Positions 16,688 through 25,057 of a stretch of 64,000 nucleotides of DNA are shown here, one piece after another. The translations under genes were made by a program, and so were the position numbers. The first letter of the stretch is position 1, and the number at the start of each line of letters is the position of its first letter. The stretch is from positions 124,001-188,000 of the forward strand of contig NZ_JBHSNJ010000013.1 in NCBI RefSeq assembly GCF_042657165.1. The letters are read 5' to 3'. The notes beneath the pieces were generated by a model. That model saw only the letters and a program-made list of their open reading frames with translations. It searched no databases and was not told the origin of the DNA. This DNA is from Agrilutibacter niabensis. Its GTDB lineage: Bacteria > Pseudomonadota > Gammaproteobacteria > Xanthomonadales > Xanthomonadaceae.

Positions 16688-17719
16688 TTAGCCCTGCGGG
16701 TTGAAGCTGATCTCGCGGCGCGTCGTGACCGGCGAAGCCACCGGCTGGAAGCGCCAGCGGCGCACGGCGTTGACGGCTTCGCGGTCGAACACGCGGGCCG
16801 GGTTGGAACGGACCACGCGCGCGGCGGTGACGGTGCCGTCGGTGCCAACCGTGTATTCCACCAGGACGGTGCCGGACTGGCCGGCCCGCAGCGCTTCGGC
16901 CGGGAACTTCGGCGCCGGCATCGAGATCGGTCGCAGGTCCGACGCGCTCGGCGCGGCAGCGGCACTGGCGGTGCGCTGTTCGGCGGCGCGGCGATCGGCC
17001 GCCGCACGATCGGCAGCCGCCTTGTCCGCAGCGGCCTTGTCGGCAGCCGCCTTGTCCGCCGCGACCTTGTCGGCCGCCGCCTTGTCGGTAGCGGCCTGCT
17101 GCGCGGCGAGCTTCTTGGCGGCGTCTTCCTGCTGCTTCTTCTGGTCGGCCAGGCGCTTCTCTTCGAGGTCCTTCTGGCGCTTGGCCTCCTCTTCGGCCGT
17201 CAGGGCCTGCGCGCGCTGGGCGGCGGTGGCCTCCTGGGCGGCGATGCTGGCCTTGAGGCGGGCGAGCGCCGGGTGCTGGGCGTCGGCCTTTTCCAGCAAT
17301 GCCGACAGGCGCTTGGCTTCGCTGAAGTCGTCGCGGTTGACGCTCTGCTCGATCGCGATGACCGTCATCGGCAGCAGGTCGGTCAGCGCGCTGGCGACAG
17401 CGGCGTCACCCTGGGTCTTGTCGCGCAGGGCGAGGTAGTACTCGACCGCGTTGTCGCCGGCCGGCGCGTACAGGCGGTTCTCGGCGTAGGCCTTGCTGGC
17501 GGCTTCGCGCAGTTGGTCGGCGGTCATCGCCGCGACCTGCGACGACACCGCGGTGGCCGGCGTCGGTGCCGGCGCGGTGGCCGTTGCGGTCGCAGCCGCC
17601 TGCTCCGCGGGCTGCTCCTTGCCGCACGCGGCAAGCACCAGGCCGACGGCGAGCACGGCGATGAATTGGAGCGTGGCGGGCCGGCGCATGGACCGGGCCT
17701 CGGAATGGTTGGCAATCAT
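16688..17719 (-). CDS. TonB C-terminal-domain lipoprotein with ADKAA repeat linker
   Basis: A 343-residue protein. Near the N-terminus is a lipobox (VGLVLAAC). Next comes a helical part with TPR-like character (EYYLALRDKTQGDAAVASAL), then a long charged helix or coiled coil rich in Glu, Lys and Gln. Residues around 218-250 are near-perfect ADKAA five-residue repeats. The C-terminal 90 residues are a TonB-like domain (PKFPAEALRAGQSGTVLVEY, VNAVRRWRFQPV). Unlike true TonB it lacks a TM anchor coupled to ExbB, and the lipid anchor suggests a scaffold role. I chose ATG 17719; ATG 17689 gives the lipobox directly. Function is not known. Confidence 0.75.
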   Translation of the reverse strand: MIANHSEARSMRRPATLQFIAVLAVGLVLAACGKEQPAEQAAATATATAPAPTPATAVSSQVAAMTADQLREAASKAYAENRLYAPAGDNAVEYYLALRDKTQGDAAVASALTDLLPMTVIAIEQSVNRDDFSEAKRLSALLEKADAQHPALARLKASIAAQEATAAQRAQALTAEEEAKRQKDLEEKRLADQKKQQEDAAKKLAAQQAATDKAAADKVAADKAAADKAAADKAAADRAAADRRAAEQRTASAAAAPSASDLRPISMPAPKFPAEALRAGQSGTVLVEYTVGTDGTVTAARVVRSNPARVFDREAVNAVRRWRFQPVASPVTTRREISFNPQG

Positions 17720-17855
17720 GTTTTTAAGGTCCCCTGAAGTGCGGCGATCTAGGTGCGCACAACGCAAGTGAGACCCGCACCGGGGGCTTTGTCAAGCGTG
17801 AAGTGGGTTCAGCTTTGCAACGGTCGCGCACCCGGTCGAGATTTGCGACGCAGTA

Positions 17856-19229
17856 TCACTTTCCTATGCAAAAGCTGGAAAAAATGTGACCCAGAAGGTC
17901 ATCCGCGCGCACCTGGCCGGTGATTTCGCCGAGGGCGTCATGGGCGTGGCGCAGGGATTCTGCGGCGAGGTCGAGGGCCTCGACATCGAGCTGCGCGCGG
18001 GCCATGGCGAGCTCGGCCTGCGCCTGCCGCAGCGCATCGACGTGGCGCGCACGGGCGGTGAAGGCGCCCTCGCCGGCCTCGCCCTCGCGCTGCGCCAGCG
18101 CACGCAGACGGGCGTGCAGCGCCTCCAGGCCTTGGCCGGTGTGCGCGGACACAGGCAGGTGCGTGCCGTCCGGTACATCGCTTTCCTTCGTATCGTCCTG
18201 CACGGGACCGTCCGCGCCCGGCAGCAGGTCGGCCTTGTTGTGCAGCCATAGGCGCTGCGGCACCCCGACGATGGCGGCTTCGACGGCCGCGCGACCCGCG
18301 TCGACGTCGCGGGCGTCGAGCACGACGATGGCGAGGTCGGCGCGTTCGAGTTCCCCGCGCGCGCGGCGCATGCCTTCGCGTTCGATCACATCGCCGCCCT
18401 CGCGCAGGCCGGCGGTATCGACCAGGGTGAGTTCGACGCCGTCGATGCGGACCACCTCGTGCAGCAGGTCGCGCGTCGTGCCGGCGATGTCGGTGACGAT
18501 GGCGCGATCGCTGCCGGCGAGCGCATTGAGCAGCGAACTCTTGCCGGCGTTGGGCGGACCGACGATCACCGCGTGCAAGCCGTCGCGCAGGCGGCGGCCG
18601 CGTTCGGCGGCGCGCAGCAACTCGTCGAGCGCCTGCGCTGCGTTCGCGAACCGCGCACGCAGTTGCGTGCCGCCCAGGGTGTCGATGGGTTCGTCGGCGA
18701 AATCGATCGCGGCTTCGACATGCACGCGGATGGCGAGCACGTCCGCGGCCAGGGCTTCGACGCGACGCGAGAACTCGCCTTCGAGCGCGCGCCGGGCCGC
18801 GCGCGCGGCGCTGGCATCGGCGGCGGCGATCAGGTCGGCGACGGCTTCGGCCTGGGCGAGGTCGAGCTTGCCGTTGAGGAAGGCTCGCTCGCTGAATTCT
18901 CCGGGCCGTGCACGGCGCGCACCAAGTTCGACGCAACGCTGCAGCAGTTGCTCCAGTACCACCGGGCTTCCGTGTGCCTGCAGCTCGACCACGTCCTCGC
19001 CGGTGTAGCTGGCCGGCGCGCGGAAGAACAGGGCGATGCCGTCGTCGAGGGTGCTGCCATCGCCGGCACCGAAGCGCGCGTAGTGCGCATGCCGCGCGCG
19101 CAGGCGCAGTCCGCACATCGCGCCGGCGATCCCGCGCGACTTCGGGCCGGACAGGCGCACGATGCCGACGCCGCCGGCGCCGGGCGCGGTGGCAATGGCG
19201 GCAATGGTGTCGCGGCTTCCCGTGCTCAT
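17856..19229 (-). CDS. mnmE: tRNA modification GTPase MnmE
   Basis: A 457-residue GTPase that works with MnmG to install the cmnm5 group on U34 of several tRNAs. It has an N-terminal formyl-THF-binding domain (DTIAAIATAPGAGGVGIVR), a helical domain, a G domain with G1 GPPNAGKSSLLN, G3 VDTAGLREG and G4 HNKADLL, and the catalytic C-terminal Cys in FCIGK. The length is as usual. ATG 19229 is the natural start because the conserved TIAAIATAPG follows at once. It ends the leftward rpmH-rnpA-yidC-mnmE series near the origin. Confidence 0.97.
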   Translation of the reverse strand: MSTGSRDTIAAIATAPGAGGVGIVRLSGPKSRGIAGAMCGLRLRARHAHYARFGAGDGSTLDDGIALFFRAPASYTGEDVVELQAHGSPVVLEQLLQRCVELGARRARPGEFSERAFLNGKLDLAQAEAVADLIAAADASAARAARRALEGEFSRRVEALAADVLAIRVHVEAAIDFADEPIDTLGGTQLRARFANAAQALDELLRAAERGRRLRDGLHAVIVGPPNAGKSSLLNALAGSDRAIVTDIAGTTRDLLHEVVRIDGVELTLVDTAGLREGGDVIEREGMRRARGELERADLAIVVLDARDVDAGRAAVEAAIVGVPQRLWLHNKADLLPGADGPVQDDTKESDVPDGTHLPVSAHTGQGLEALHARLRALAQREGEAGEGAFTARARHVDALRQAQAELAMARAQLDVEALDLAAESLRHAHDALGEITGQVRADDLLGHIFSSFCIGK

Positions 19230-19272
19230 CCCGTTATCGTCGCAGATGCCGGCGGGCCTGACGCGCAAATGC

Positions 19273-19296
19273 GAAGCCCGCCTTGCGGCGGGCTTC
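19273..19296 (-). terminator. Probable terminator after yidC
   Basis: A perfect 10-bp stem GAAGCCCGCC / GGCGGGCTTC with a TTGC loop lies between yidC and mnmE. The T-run on the minus strand is weak, so it may only attenuate. Confidence 0.5.
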
Positions 19297-19334
19297 GTTC
19301 GGCCGGGACATCGCCGCCGCAACCGGTGCGGGGA

Positions 19335-21005
19335 TCAGGCGGTGGCCTTCACCGGTTCCTCGGCGTAACGCCGGGTCATCCACCACTGCTGCAGCAGGCC
19401 GAGCCCGCCGTTGGTGATCCAGTACAGCACCAGGCCGGCCGGCATGAAGGCGAACAGCACGCCGAACACCACCGGCATGTACTGCATCATCTTCTGCTGC
19501 ATCGGATCCATGCCCGGCGCCTGCGGCGCCAGCTTCTGCGTGAACCACATGACCGCCAGGTTGATGGCCGGCAGGATGAAGTAGGGATCGCGCGCGGTGA
19601 GGTCGGTGATCCAGCCGATCCATGGCGCGTGGCGCAGCTCGACCGACTCCGACAGCATCCAGTACAGGCACAGGAACACCGGCATCTGCACCAGGATCGG
19701 CAGGCAGCCGCCGACCGGATTGATCTTCTCCTTCTTGTACAGCTCCATCATCGCCATCTGCAGCTTCTGCTTGTCGTCGCCGTAGCGCTCCTGCAGCTGC
19801 TTGATGCGCGGCTGGAACTTGCGCATCTTCGCCATCGACTTGTACTGCGCCGCCGACAGCGGATACATCAGCGCCTTGATCAGCACGACGAGGCCGACGA
19901 TGGCAAAGCCCCAGTTGCCGAGCAGGCCGTGCAGCTTCTCCAGCACCCAGAACAGCCAGCCGGCCAGCGTGGCGGCCCAGCCGTACGAGGAGAAATCGAC
20001 TGCGCGGTCGAGGCCCTTCACCTGCTGCGCCTCGATCTGCTTGACCAGCTTGGGGCCTACCCACAGGCGGGCGCTGGTTTCCGCCTTGCCGCCGGCGGGA
20101 ACATTGAACGCGGGGCCGCGTGCTTCGATCGTGTAGCGACCGCCCTGCTGGTTCAGCGCGTACAACGCAGCCTGGTCCTGCTGCGGAATCCACGCGGTGA
20201 AGAAGTGGTGCTGCAGCATGCCGACCCAACCGCCGGTCACCTGCTTGTCGAGCGCGCCGTCGGCGTAGTCGTCGTACTTGCGCTTCTCGTAACCGTCCTG
20301 GCTGAACCAGGCCGCGCCCTGGAAGCTGTATTTCTCGGCGTTCATCGGACCCGAGCTGGCGATGACATGCGGCACGCGGGTGAGCGAACGGGTCACGTAA
20401 CCGGTCCACGGCGCAATGCCGGCGTTGCGGACCTCATCGCGCACCTGCACGACGTAGCTGCCGCGCTGGAAGACATAGTGGCGACGAATGCTGACGCCGT
20501 TGGCCCCGGTCCACACGAACGGCACCGCGATCTCGCGCCCGCCATCGGCAAGGGTGTACGCGCGTTGCGCGCCCTCGGGCTGGAAGGCAACCCGGTCGGC
20601 GTTGCTCCAACCGGTCTGCGCCACGAAATAGTGCGCGGGGTCGTCGGCGAGCAGGCGCACCGGCTCGCTGTCTGCCGCGGCGAGGGCCGGGTACCTGAGC
20701 AGGTCGGCTTGGCGCAGTTCGCCGCCATCCAGCACGACGTGCAGCACGTCGGTGTCGACGGTGACGGCTTCGCCCCGGCTGTTGGAGACGACCGACGGCG
20801 CAGCGGCCATGTTGCCCGGTGCCACGGGAATCGCACCGGTCGCGCTGGGAGCCGGACTGATCGCCGTGGGCACGCCCGCGGCGCTGTCCACGACGGCCGT
20901 GGCCTGCGAAGCGGCCGGCGCGGCTTTTTCCTTGCCCCACTCCATCCACAGCAGGGTCGCCACCATCAGCCAGGCGAAGATCAGGAAAAGGCGGGTCTGG
21001 TTCAT
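19335..21005 (-). CDS. yidC: Membrane protein insertase YidC
   Basis: A 556-residue Oxa1-type insertase that places inner-membrane proteins with or without SecYEG. It has an N-terminal helix (LFLIFAWLMVATLLWM), a large periplasmic domain of about 320 residues typical of gram-negative YidC, and a C-terminal core of five helices with the conserved KYGDDKQKLQMAMMELYKKE-type coiled-coil loop at about 395-415 and NPVGGCLPILVQMPVF. The start at 21005 matches the family start MNQTRxFL. It lies 40 bp downstream of rnpA, so yidD is not present between them. Confidence 0.97.
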   Translation of the reverse strand: MNQTRLFLIFAWLMVATLLWMEWGKEKAAPAASQATAVVDSAAGVPTAISPAPSATGAIPVAPGNMAAAPSVVSNSRGEAVTVDTDVLHVVLDGGELRQADLLRYPALAAADSEPVRLLADDPAHYFVAQTGWSNADRVAFQPEGAQRAYTLADGGREIAVPFVWTGANGVSIRRHYVFQRGSYVVQVRDEVRNAGIAPWTGYVTRSLTRVPHVIASSGPMNAEKYSFQGAAWFSQDGYEKRKYDDYADGALDKQVTGGWVGMLQHHFFTAWIPQQDQAALYALNQQGGRYTIEARGPAFNVPAGGKAETSARLWVGPKLVKQIEAQQVKGLDRAVDFSSYGWAATLAGWLFWVLEKLHGLLGNWGFAIVGLVVLIKALMYPLSAAQYKSMAKMRKFQPRIKQLQERYGDDKQKLQMAMMELYKKEKINPVGGCLPILVQMPVFLCLYWMLSESVELRHAPWIGWITDLTARDPYFILPAINLAVMWFTQKLAPQAPGMDPMQQKMMQYMPVVFGVLFAFMPAGLVLYWITNGGLGLLQQWWMTRRYAEEPVKATA

Positions 21006-21045
21006 GGGGGCAGGCAGGCTCGGCCGACGCGCAGGGTCGGCACAA

Positions 21046-21492
21046 TCAGGGGGAGGTGGGGCCGGGCTCGGCCGAAGCAAGTCCGGTACCGGGTGCGGGC
21101 GGCATTGTGCCGGGCATGGGGGTCACGGGCAACGCAGTCACCGGCAGGGCGCCGAGGCGGCGGAGCAGGTCGAGGAAATGCCGCTCCAGCTGTTCACGCG
21201 ATGCCTCGCGTGCGGACGGTCGCGCGACCACGACGTAGTCGCCGGCCGCGAGCTCGCCGCGGTGGTGGCGGAAGATTTCGCGCAGCGCGCGCTTGATCCG
21301 GTTGCGGCCCACGGCATGCGGATCCACCTTGCGCGACACCGCCAGTCCGAGACGGGGCGGGTTCGGGGCGGCGTTCCAATGCACGGCCAATCGCGGCGTC
21401 GCCAGGCGGCGGCCGTGCTCGAACACGCGATCGAAATCCGCACGCGCACGCACCCGCGCGCTGCGCGGGTAGCGGGTGGTGGGGGTGGTCAT
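21046..21492 (-). CDS. rnpA: Ribonuclease P protein component
   Basis: A 148-residue basic protein that helps the RnpB RNA cleave pre-tRNA 5' leaders. The RNA-binding signature RNRIKRALREIFRHH is at residues 63-77, after LGLAVSRKVDPHAV. The family core ends about residue 115; a Pro-rich tail with the repeat ALPVT follows and is not part of the conserved fold. It lies directly downstream of rpmH and upstream of yidC, the classic order. Confidence 0.95.
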   Translation of the reverse strand: MTTPTTRYPRSARVRARADFDRVFEHGRRLATPRLAVHWNAAPNPPRLGLAVSRKVDPHAVGRNRIKRALREIFRHHRGELAAGDYVVVARPSAREASREQLERHFLDLLRRLGALPVTALPVTPMPGTMPPAPGTGLASAEPGPTSP

Positions 21493-21570
21493 GCGGCCGC
21501 CGGTGCGGCTGGGGCGGCCGTGGACGAGCCGCTTATCCGACTCGCCAGAACCGGGCGCAGCGGTTTGCGC

Positions 21571-21711
21571 TTACGCGCAAAGACGCTTGCGACCCTTGGC
21601 GCGACGGCGCGCGAGGACCTTGCGGCCATCGGCCGTGGCCATGCGGGCACGGAAGCCGTGGTCGCGCTTGCGCTTGAGGTTGCTGGGCTGGTAGGTGCGC
21701 TTGGTGGCCAT
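21571..21711 (-). CDS. rpmH: 50S ribosomal protein L34
   Basis: A 46-residue protein beginning MATKRTYQPSNLKRKRDHGF and ending GRKRLCA, the full length of L34. The sequence is the near-invariant arginine- and lysine-rich L34 pattern. It is the first gene of the leftward cluster and diverges from dnaA, as in many Gammaproteobacteria. Confidence 0.97.
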   Translation of the reverse strand: MATKRTYQPSNLKRKRDHGFRARMATADGRKVLARRRAKGRKRLCA

Positions 21712-21994
21712 GGTCGGCTCGGCGTGAACGACGGAAAAGACCGCGGATTCTAGCGGGAGCTGCGAGGCCGGTCAACTCATGCCTGACCCGGCGGTTGGAA
21801 TGTCCGGCATCCGACGGCCGTGGCGTTCATGCCGCGGCGGGTGCGACAGGCGCCTCCGGGTGATAGTCTGGCTCACCCCCGCCCTGCCCGCGTCGCGATG
21901 TGCACCATCGCGTGCGGTGGCGCTTTTCCTGCCCTCCGGCCGGACTCATCGTACGTACCTAATAGCTGACTGCGTGGTCACCCCCGATCTCAAG
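21712..21994. other. rpmH-dnaA divergent intergenic region
   Basis: The 283-bp gap between the L34 start and the DnaA start should carry both promoters. I see no DnaA box or clear sigma-70 hexamers that I would assign. Confidence 0.4.
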
Positions 21995-23335
21995 ATGGAA
22001 GCATGGCCCCGCTGCCTCGAACGCCTGGAAGCCGAATACCCGGTTGAAGACGTCCATACCTGGCTCAAGCCGTTGCAGGCCACCCGCCGCGACGACGTCA
22101 CCGTGCTGTACGCGCCCAACGCCTTCGTCGTCGAGCACGTCCGCGAGCGCTACCTCGGCCGCATCCGCGAATTGCTGAACCATTTCGCCGGCAGCGGCGA
22201 GGTGCAGCTGGAGATCGGCGCGCTGCCGCGCGCGGCGGCGCCAGCCGCGCTCACCGAGTCCATTCCGATCCGCGGCGGCTTCGAGCCTGCACGCAATGAA
22301 CCGTTCGAGGGCAACCTCGATGCGCACTACACCTTCGACAACTTCGTCGAGGGCCGCAGCAACCAGCTTGGCCGCGCCGCGGCGATGCAGGCGGCGCGCG
22401 CTCCCGGTGATCGCGCCCACAACCCGCTGCTGCTGTACGGCGGCACCGGCCTGGGCAAGACCCACCTGATGTTCGCCGCTGGCAACGCGATGCGCGCGGC
22501 CAACCCGAACATGCGCGTGCTGTACCTGCGCAGCGAACAGTTCCTCGCCTCGCTGATGAAGGCGCTGCAGGACAAGACCAACGGCATGGCCGCGTTCAAG
22601 CGCCAGTTCCAGCAGGTCGACGCATTGCTGATCGACGACATCCAGTTCTTCGCCGGCAAGGACCGCACCCAGGAAGAGTTCTTCCACACCTTCAACGCGC
22701 TGATCGACGGCAAGCAGCAGATCATCCTGACCTGCGACCGTTTCCCGCGCGAAGTCGACGGCCTCGAGCCAAGGCTGAAGTCGCGGCTGGGCTGGGGCCT
22801 GTCGGTGGCGATCGATCCGCCCGACTTCGAGACCCGCGCGCAGATCGTGCTGTCGAAGGCGCGCGAACGCGGTGCGCACATCCCCGAGGACGTGGCGTTC
22901 CTGCTGGCCAAGAAAATGCGCAGCAACGTGCGCGACCTGGAGGGCGCGCTCAACACGCTCGCCGCACGCGCCAACTTCACCGGCCGCACCATCACCACGG
23001 AGTTTGCGCAGGAAACGCTGCGTGACCTGTTGCGCGCACAGCAACAGGCCATCGGCATCCCCAACATCCAGAAGGTCGTCGCCGACTACTACGGCCTGCA
23101 GATCAAGGATCTGCTGAGCAAGCGCCGCACGCGTTCGCTGGCACGTCCGCGCCAGATGGCGATGGCGCTGACCAAGGAACTGACCGAACACTCCTTGCCC
23201 GAGATTGGCGACGCCTTCGCCGGCCGTGACCACACCACCGTGCTGCACGCCTGCCGACAGATCCGCGGGTTGCTGGAGACCGACGGCAAGTTGCGCGAGG
23301 ACTGGGACAAGCTGATCCGCAAGCTCAGCGAGTAG
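21995..23335 (+). CDS. dnaA: Chromosomal replication initiator protein DnaA
   Basis: A 446-residue AAA+ initiator that binds DnaA boxes at oriC and melts the origin. It has an N-terminal domain (MEAWPRCLERLEAEYP), an AAA+ core with Walker A GGTGLGKTH, Walker B LLIDDIQF and arginine-finger region LEPRLKSRLGWGL, and a C-terminal helix-turn-helix with the DnaA signature AFAGRDHTTVLHA. The linker domain II is short. I chose ATG 21995, which gives the family N-terminus; an in-frame GTG at 21974 is an alternative and neither has a strong ribosome-binding site. A terminator follows at 23343. Confidence 0.97.
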   Translation: MEAWPRCLERLEAEYPVEDVHTWLKPLQATRRDDVTVLYAPNAFVVEHVRERYLGRIRELLNHFAGSGEVQLEIGALPRAAAPAALTESIPIRGGFEPARNEPFEGNLDAHYTFDNFVEGRSNQLGRAAAMQAARAPGDRAHNPLLLYGGTGLGKTHLMFAAGNAMRAANPNMRVLYLRSEQFLASLMKALQDKTNGMAAFKRQFQQVDALLIDDIQFFAGKDRTQEEFFHTFNALIDGKQQIILTCDRFPREVDGLEPRLKSRLGWGLSVAIDPPDFETRAQIVLSKARERGAHIPEDVAFLLAKKMRSNVRDLEGALNTLAARANFTGRTITTEFAQETLRDLLRAQQQAIGIPNIQKVVADYYGLQIKDLLSKRRTRSLARPRQMAMALTKELTEHSLPEIGDAFAGRDHTTVLHACRQIRGLLETDGKLREDWDKLIRKLSE

Positions 23336-23342
23336 CGCGTCC

Positions 23343-23368
23343 GGCGGCCGCGACGCGGCCGCCTTTTT
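23343..23368 (+). terminator. Intrinsic terminator after dnaA
   Basis: A perfect 9-bp stem GGCGGCCGC / GCGGCCGCC with a 3-base loop is followed by five Ts. It should insulate oriC from dnaA transcription. Confidence 0.88.
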
Positions 23369-23479
23369 GTTTCATCGCGACCTGCGTTACTGGCACCGCT
23401 AGTGCCGGAGCGAGGCTGAATACGCAATATTTTCCGATTCCACCTGCGCAGCCGCGTGCTGGCGCGGTATCGTTCGCAT

Positions 23480-23815
23480 CTGCGCGGCACGGCTGTGGGT
23501 AAACCGCCGCGGGCCTGATCGGGCCGGCAGGTGTGGGGTCGCAAGGGCTGTGGACAACCGGTGGATGGCTTGGCTTGCCCACAGGATGCTGCGGATAACT
23601 GCTTACAAGCTGTGGACAAGTCCCGCGCGGCCATCGCCGGCCAAAGTTGTCCACAGCTTGTACCCGGCCCGGACCGGGAGTTTTACAAGAGTTTTCTTTC
23701 TTGTTTTTGCCTTGTAAATCAAAGATTTAGTGGTGTTATCCGCCAAATTTAGCGGCTCCATCATCACCAGTCTTTTGATTTATTCACTTATTTTGTTTTG
23801 GCAATGGGGAGCGGC
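23480..23815. other. oriC: Chromosomal origin of replication oriC
   Basis: The dnaA-dnaN gap holds DnaA-box-like 9-mers. Three carry one mismatch to TGTGGATAA or its complement: TGTGGACAA at 23549-23557 and 23611-23619, and TTGTCCACA at 23647-23655. TGTGGGTAA at 23494-23502 and TGCGGATAA at 23590-23598 also differ by one base. Weaker candidates are at 23575-23583 and 23736-23744. An AT-rich stretch from about 23680 to 23815, suited to unwinding, lies on the dnaN side. Confidence 0.88.
23680..23815. other. AT-rich candidate DNA unwinding element
   Basis: The stretch is dominated by T- and A-runs (GTTTTCTTTCTTGTTTTTGC, later TTATTCACTTATTTTGTTTT) in an otherwise GC-rich chromosome. It sits directly beside the DnaA box cluster and just before dnaN. 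Confidence 0.7.
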
Positions 23816-23820
23816 ATCGA

Positions 23821-24921
23821 ATGCGTTTCAGCCTGCAGCGCGAAGTGTTCCTGAAGCCGTTGGCGCAAGTCGTCAACGTCGTTGAGCGGAGGCAGACCCT
23901 GCCCGTGCTCGCCAACCTGCTGGTCCAGGTTACGGGGGGCCAGCTCTCCCTCACCGGCACCGACCTGGAAGTCGAAATGGTTTCGCGCATCGGCGTGGAC
24001 GATGCCCAGGATGGCGAGACCACGATCCCGGCACGCAAGCTGTTCGAGATCGTTCGTGCCCTGCCCGATGGCAGCAAGGTCACCGTGTCGCAGTCGGCCG
24101 AGAAGATCACGGTGCAGGCGGGACGCTCCCGTTTCACCTTGTCATCGTTGCCGGCGAACGACTTCCCCTCGATCGACGAGGTCGAGGCCACCGAGCGGGT
24201 ACGCGTGCCCGAGGCGGCGCTGAAGGAGCTGATCGAGCGCACCGCGTTCGCGATGGCGCAGCAGGACGTCCGCTATTACCTCAATGGCCTGTTGTTCGAC
24301 CTGCGCGAGTCCTCGCTGCGCTGCGTGGCCACCGACGGCCATCGCCTTGCCCTGTGCGAGGCGGCGCTGGAGGCCGGCGCAAGCACCAAGCGCCAGATCA
24401 TCGTCCCGCGCAAGGGCGTGACCGAGCTGCAGCGCCTGCTGGAGGGCGGTGAACGCGAACTGGAGCTGGAGATGGGCCGCAGCCACCTGCGGGTAAAGCG
24501 CGACGACGTGACCTTTACCAGCAAGCTCATCGACGGCCGCTTCCCCGACTACGAGGCGGTGATCCCGATCGGCGCGGACAAGGAAGTGCGCATCGACCGC
24601 GAGGTCCTGCGGGCGTCGCTGCAGCGAGCGGCGATCCTGTCGAACGAGAAGTACCGGGGCGTGCGCATCGAGGTCTCGCCGGGCCAGCTCAAGATCAGCG
24701 CCCACAACCCGGAACAGGAAGAGGCCCAGGAAGAAGTCGAGGCCGAGACCCGGGTGAACGACCTGGCGGTCGGCTTCAACGTCAACTACCTGCTGGATGC
24801 CCTCACCGCACTGCGCGAGGACAACGTCGTGCTGGCCCTGCGCGATGCCAATTCCTCCGCGCTGGTGCGTGAAGCGTCGAACGATCGCTGCCGCCACGTG
24901 GTGATGCCGCTGCGGCTCTGA
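23821..24921 (+). CDS. dnaN: DNA polymerase III beta sliding clamp
   Basis: A 366-residue protein with the three-repeat clamp fold. It starts MRFSLQREVFLKPLAQVVNV and ends in the conserved HVVMPLRL tail. Internal landmarks are the PVLANLLVQV strand and the YYLNGLLFDL and SNEKYRGVRIEV segments. It forms the dimeric ring that holds DNA polymerase III on DNA. It lies immediately right of oriC; a terminator and a parS site follow. Confidence 0.98.
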   Translation: MRFSLQREVFLKPLAQVVNVVERRQTLPVLANLLVQVTGGQLSLTGTDLEVEMVSRIGVDDAQDGETTIPARKLFEIVRALPDGSKVTVSQSAEKITVQAGRSRFTLSSLPANDFPSIDEVEATERVRVPEAALKELIERTAFAMAQQDVRYYLNGLLFDLRESSLRCVATDGHRLALCEAALEAGASTKRQIIVPRKGVTELQRLLEGGERELELEMGRSHLRVKRDDVTFTSKLIDGRFPDYEAVIPIGADKEVRIDREVLRASLQRAAILSNEKYRGVRIEVSPGQLKISAHNPEQEEAQEEVEAETRVNDLAVGFNVNYLLDALTALREDNVVLALRDANSSALVREASNDRCRHVVMPLRL

Positions 24922-24928
24922 TGTTGGA

Positions 24929-24944
24929 TGTTTCACGTGGAACA
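24929..24944. promoter_or_regulatory. parS: parS site 1 (ParB-binding)
   Basis: TGTTTCACGTGGAACA matches the consensus TGTTNCACGTGNAACA at every fixed position. It lies in the dnaN-recF gap, 8 bp after the dnaN stop. Confidence 0.92.
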
Positions 24945-24947
24945 CGG

Positions 24948-24976
24948 CGCCCGGCTTGTCCGGGCGTTTTGTTTTT
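24948..24976 (+). terminator. Intrinsic terminator after dnaN
   Basis: Stem CGCCCGG / CCGGGCG with a 5-base loop is followed by TTTTGTTTTT. It sits 4 bp past parS site 1 and suggests recF has its own promoter. Confidence 0.85.
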
Positions 24977-25057
24977 CGGCTCCGTTCGCCGGCGTTGCGA
25001 ATAGGCCGTGCCAGTTCGTCGCGAAGGGCGACCCGCCCGGCTCCTACAATGCCCGCC

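Noticed and set aside
21006..21045. yidD between rnpA and yidC
   Set aside because: The gap is only 40 bp, so yidD is not encoded there.
18459..21296. A very long plus-strand open frame through mnmE and yidC
   Set aside because: Reverse-strand shadow: the translation is Arg/Gln/His-rich with no family features, while mnmE and yidC are unmistakable on the minus strand.
21974..21976. GTG as the dnaA start
   Set aside because: In frame but adds seven residues with no family support; ATG 21995 gives the usual N-terminus. Neither has a good ribosome-binding site, so it is not excluded.
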